The translations under genes and the position numbers were made by a program. The notes beneath the pieces are model-generated. The model saw nothing but the letters and a program-made list of their open reading frames with translations. It did no database searches and was not told the DNA's origin. Shown here one piece after another: positions 63,212-64,000 of a stretch of DNA of 64,000 nt. The stretch's first letter is position 1. Every line of letters begins with the position of its first letter. This DNA comes from Martelella alba (GTDB taxonomy: Bacteria; Pseudomonadota; Alphaproteobacteria; Rhizobiales; Rhizobiaceae): contig NZ_VHLG01000002.1 of assembly GCF_006516955.1 (NCBI RefSeq), positions 186,001-250,000 of the forward strand. The letters are read 5' to 3'.

Positions 63212-63820
63212 TCAGATCCGCTTGCCCGCGAGCTTCTCATCTTCGGCGTCGACATGGGCCGCAACCTTGCGGTCGGCCGGATAGATATCCAGATAGTGCC
63301 GCCAGACGGAAAGCGCCTGCTCCGTTCGGCCAGATTGTTCAAGGATCGTCGCCATCAGCGCCATAGAGCCGATATCGCGCGGCTCCAGCGCCAGTACGGC
63401 CTGCAGATCGTCCATGCTTTTGTGGTAATTGTGATCGGCATAATGAAGCTGCGCGCGCTTGCGGCGGCCAGCGGGATCTTCAGGATCAAGCGCAATGGCC
63501 TCGCTCAGGAAGTCCAGCGCTGCGGCAGGATGCTGCTGGTTTCTGGCATCGTCCGACCAGGCGATCAGCAGTCGGATCGTGGCGCTGTCAGAATAATCGA
63601 GGTCTTCGTCAATCCGGGCGGCAATCGTGGCGGCCTCGTCGGCGTCACGGGTCTTCTTCAGCGAAGAGAACAACAGATCAAGCGATCCGTCCTCGCTTTC
63701 ATCCGCCAGGACGGCTTGCTGGCCAGATTGAGCCACCACCTCCGCGGCAAAACTTGCCGTGCCGGAGAGCAGGATAAATGCCAGAAATGGGAGCACAGAA
63801 AAACGCATGACGGGAATCAT
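63212..63820 (-). CDS. exported TPR-repeat protein
   Basis: A 202-aa secreted or periplasmic protein. A signal peptide (MRFSVLPFLAFILLSGTASFAAE after a short lead) is followed by a helical region and tetratricopeptide-like repeats, clearest at AALDFLSEAIALDPEDPAGRRKRAQLHYADHNYHKSMDDLQAVLALEPRDIGSMALMATILEQSGRTEQALSVW (about residues 98-172). Such proteins act as scaffolds; the partner is unknown. The start is ATG 63820 or ATG 63808. A 10-bp inverted repeat (63806-63831) covers both. Confidence 0.85.
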   Translation of the reverse strand: MIPVMRFSVLPFLAFILLSGTASFAAEVVAQSGQQAVLADESEDGSLDLLFSSLKKTRDADEAATIAARIDEDLDYSDSATIRLLIAWSDDARNQQHPAAALDFLSEAIALDPEDPAGRRKRAQLHYADHNYHKSMDDLQAVLALEPRDIGSMALMATILEQSGRTEQALSVWRHYLDIYPADRKVAAHVDAEDEKLAGKRI

Positions 63821-63831
63821 ATCCCGTCATG
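63806..63831. promoter_or_regulatory. inverted repeat over the TPR gene start
   Basis: CATGACGGGA (63806-63815), ATCATA, TCCCGTCATG (63822-63831): perfect 10-bp arms spanning both candidate start codons and the ribosome binding region. It could fold in the mRNA and block initiation, or be a protein-binding site. Confidence 0.5.
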
Positions 63832-63865
63832 ACGAAAAATCAAAGCAAATGCTGGAACCGGACAA

Positions 63866-63991
63866 TCAGCCCTGACGAGCCTTGAAGCGCGGGTTCAGCT
63901 TGTTGATGATGTAAACACGACCCTTGCGGCGAACCAGACGGTTTTCGCGATGGCGGGCCTTCAGCGCTTTGAGCGAATTCTTGATCTTCAT
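63866..63991 (-). CDS. rpmJ: 50S ribosomal protein bL36
   Basis: A 41-aa basic protein: [20 protein letters not shown], then [21 protein letters not shown]. It is of the zinc-ligand-free (C-minus) alphaproteobacterial type, lacking the Cys/His pairs of the short bL36. Too short for most gene callers, but the sequence is unmistakable. Confidence 0.95.
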   Translation of the reverse strand: MKIKNSLKALKARHRENRLVRRKGRVYIINKLNPRFKARQG

Positions 63992-64000
63992 TTTTTCGAT

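Overview
The window looks like chromosome from an alphaproteobacterium of the order Hyphomicrobiales (Rhizobiales), probably Rhizobiaceae or a near relative. The evidence is GC-rich coding sequence, a sorbitol/mannitol locus in rhizobial order (smoEFGK-smoS-mtlK), an Lrp/HAAT/BMP/TRAP-rich transporter set, a cydDCABX operon preceded by a GbsR/MarR regulator, a 41-aa bL36, and two families of dispersed intergenic palindromic repeats of the rhizobial kind. Genus is not resolvable by eye.

Layout. 1-5479: coenzyme F420 genes (3' part of fbiC, cofE, an F420-dependent LLM oxidoreductase, an ectoine-hydrolase/creatinase-like M24 protein, cofD). 5589-6533: nucleoside hydrolase (-). 6883-13893: HAAT-type ABC importer followed by a polysaccharide-deacetylase-family enzyme, a DmpA-type peptidase and an Lrp regulator. 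13906-17115: aldo/keto reductase, a repeat island, a DUF3830 protein and a MYG1-family protein, all (-). 17378-23780: a tightly overlapped (-) operon of a BMP/nucleoside-type ABC importer with two isochorismatase-like cysteine hydrolases (one close to biuret hydrolase) and a cupin; a LysR gene diverges from it. 24934-27494: LacI regulator and divergent secreted alpha/beta hydrolase around a perfect operator palindrome. 27744-36582: a uronate-oligosaccharide locus (TRAP transporter, GH105 unsaturated uronyl hydrolase, KduI, an unrecognised 834-aa protein, LacI regulator) whose three promoters share one 43-bp regulatory module. 36815-38521: GNAT acetyltransferase and MltB-like lytic transglycosylase.

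38724-48865: SorC regulator and polyol operon (importer, sorbitol and mannitol dehydrogenases, HAD phosphatase, FGGY kinase). 48869-53896: pyrC, a P-loop kinase, an orphan pxpA, trxC, an ArsR regulator and an MFS carrier. 54189-55697: acetyl-CoA hydrolase/CoA-transferase family protein (-). 56056-63127: cytochrome bd operon with the small subunit gene cydX. 63212-63991: TPR protein and rpmJ (-).

The loci most worth following up are the uronate locus with its unassigned 834-aa cytoplasmic protein and repeated promoter module, the BMP importer/cysteine hydrolase/cupin operon (possibly biuret or triuret use), and the F420 cluster that includes an M24 protein lacking metal ligands. No tRNA, rRNA, CRISPR array or insertion sequence was seen.
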